Source: Thermoleophilia bacterium
GTDB taxonomy: Bacteria; Actinomycetota; Thermoleophilia; Gaiellales; Gaiellaceae
Reading direction: 5' to 3'
Assembly: GCA_029858755.1 (NCBI GenBank)
Contig: JAOUEK010000163.1
Span: 1-5,513 of the forward strand
DNA length: 5,513 bases
In this document: in pieces, positions 5,406 to 5,513 of the stretch
Numbering within the stretch: position 1 is the stretch's first letter
How the letters are laid out: each line of letters starts with the position of its first letter
The notes under the pieces: generated by a model
What the model saw: the letters and a program-made list of their open reading frames with translations, nothing else
Told to the model about the DNA's origin: nothing
Database searches by the model: none
Position numbers and translations under genes: made by a program

Positions 5406-5513
5406 TGAGCGAGAACGGTGCACCCTCCAAGAAGGACGTGATCGGGCGGAGCCGCATCTTCACGCCCGAGGTGATCAACGACATCCACATCAAGTCGGAG
5501 CTCGGCCGCTACC
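5405..5513 (+). CDS. glxD: FMN-binding glutamate synthase-family protein, N-terminus only (GlxD/MgsC-like)
   Basis: Only the first 36 codons are present; the window ends inside the gene. The start ATG shares its A with the preceding TGA. A modest purine stretch at 5385-5393 may serve as ribosome site, and coupling to the upstream gene is likely. The visible text, SRIFTPEVINDIHIKSELGRY (residues 16-36), is the typical opening of stand-alone glutamate synthase domain proteins (GltB FMN/Fe-S type, GlxD or MgsC), as I recall the family. The full protein, usually well over 400 residues, should hold the FMN barrel and iron-sulfur ligands and carry out the reductive step on the 2-oxoglutarate adduct. 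None of those residues is in view, so the call rests on the short N-terminus and on gene order. Confidence 0.75.
   Translation, partial: MSENGAPSKKDVIGRSRIFTPEVINDIHIKSELGRY

Overview
The window is one GC-rich stretch of bacterial chromosome in which every recognisable gene lies on the + strand. Third codon positions are overwhelmingly G or C, starts are a mix of GTG and ATG, Shine-Dalgarno sites are strong, and junctions such as ATGA and TGATG are tight. This suits a high-GC actinobacterium, perhaps of the Thermoleophilia/Solirubrobacterales type. That placement is an impression from codon use and protein style, not from a marker gene.

Layout. Bases 1-67 are a short, distinctly lower-GC lead-in with a TTGACA box and a small palindrome. 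Bases 68-2130 hold two translationally coupled genes for the alpha and beta chains of a thiamine-diphosphate E1 2-oxoacid dehydrogenase, closest to pyruvate dehydrogenase. No E2 or E3 gene is in view. Bases 2131-2274 are an intergenic leader with a promoter-like TTGACA/TAGGCT pair, two six-base-pair hairpins and a perfect Shine-Dalgarno site. Bases 2275-5513 hold a four-gene operon: a glutamine-synthetase-family ligase of the GlnT/GmaS type, then three genes that together equal a dissected glutamate synthase large subunit. These are a class II glutamine amidotransferase (GlxB/MgsA-like), a GXGXG beta-helix protein (GlxC/MgsB-like) and the first 36 codons of an FMN glutamate-synthase-domain protein (GlxD/MgsC-like), cut by the window end.

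How the genes work together. The ligase should make a gamma-glutamyl amide from glutamate, ATP and an amine. The amidotransferase should release the amine from it. The GXGXG/FMN pair should combine that amine with 2-oxoglutarate. With ammonia this is a GS/GOGAT cycle; with methylamine it is the GmaS/MgsABC half of the N-methylglutamate pathway. By my manual alignment, the two acidic residues that bind ammonium in classical glutamine synthetase (Asp50 and Glu327, Salmonella numbering) are Ser39 and Trp331 here. Most metal and phosphate/glutamate ligands are kept. This favours an amine other than ammonia and is the most interesting feature of the window. The E1 genes may supply carbon metabolism nearby but appear to have their own transcription unit.

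Second-look items include a G_GGG_GGC heptamer just before the alpha-chain stop that could allow a -1 frameshift fusion of the two E1 chains, and the structured leader of the ligase operon.
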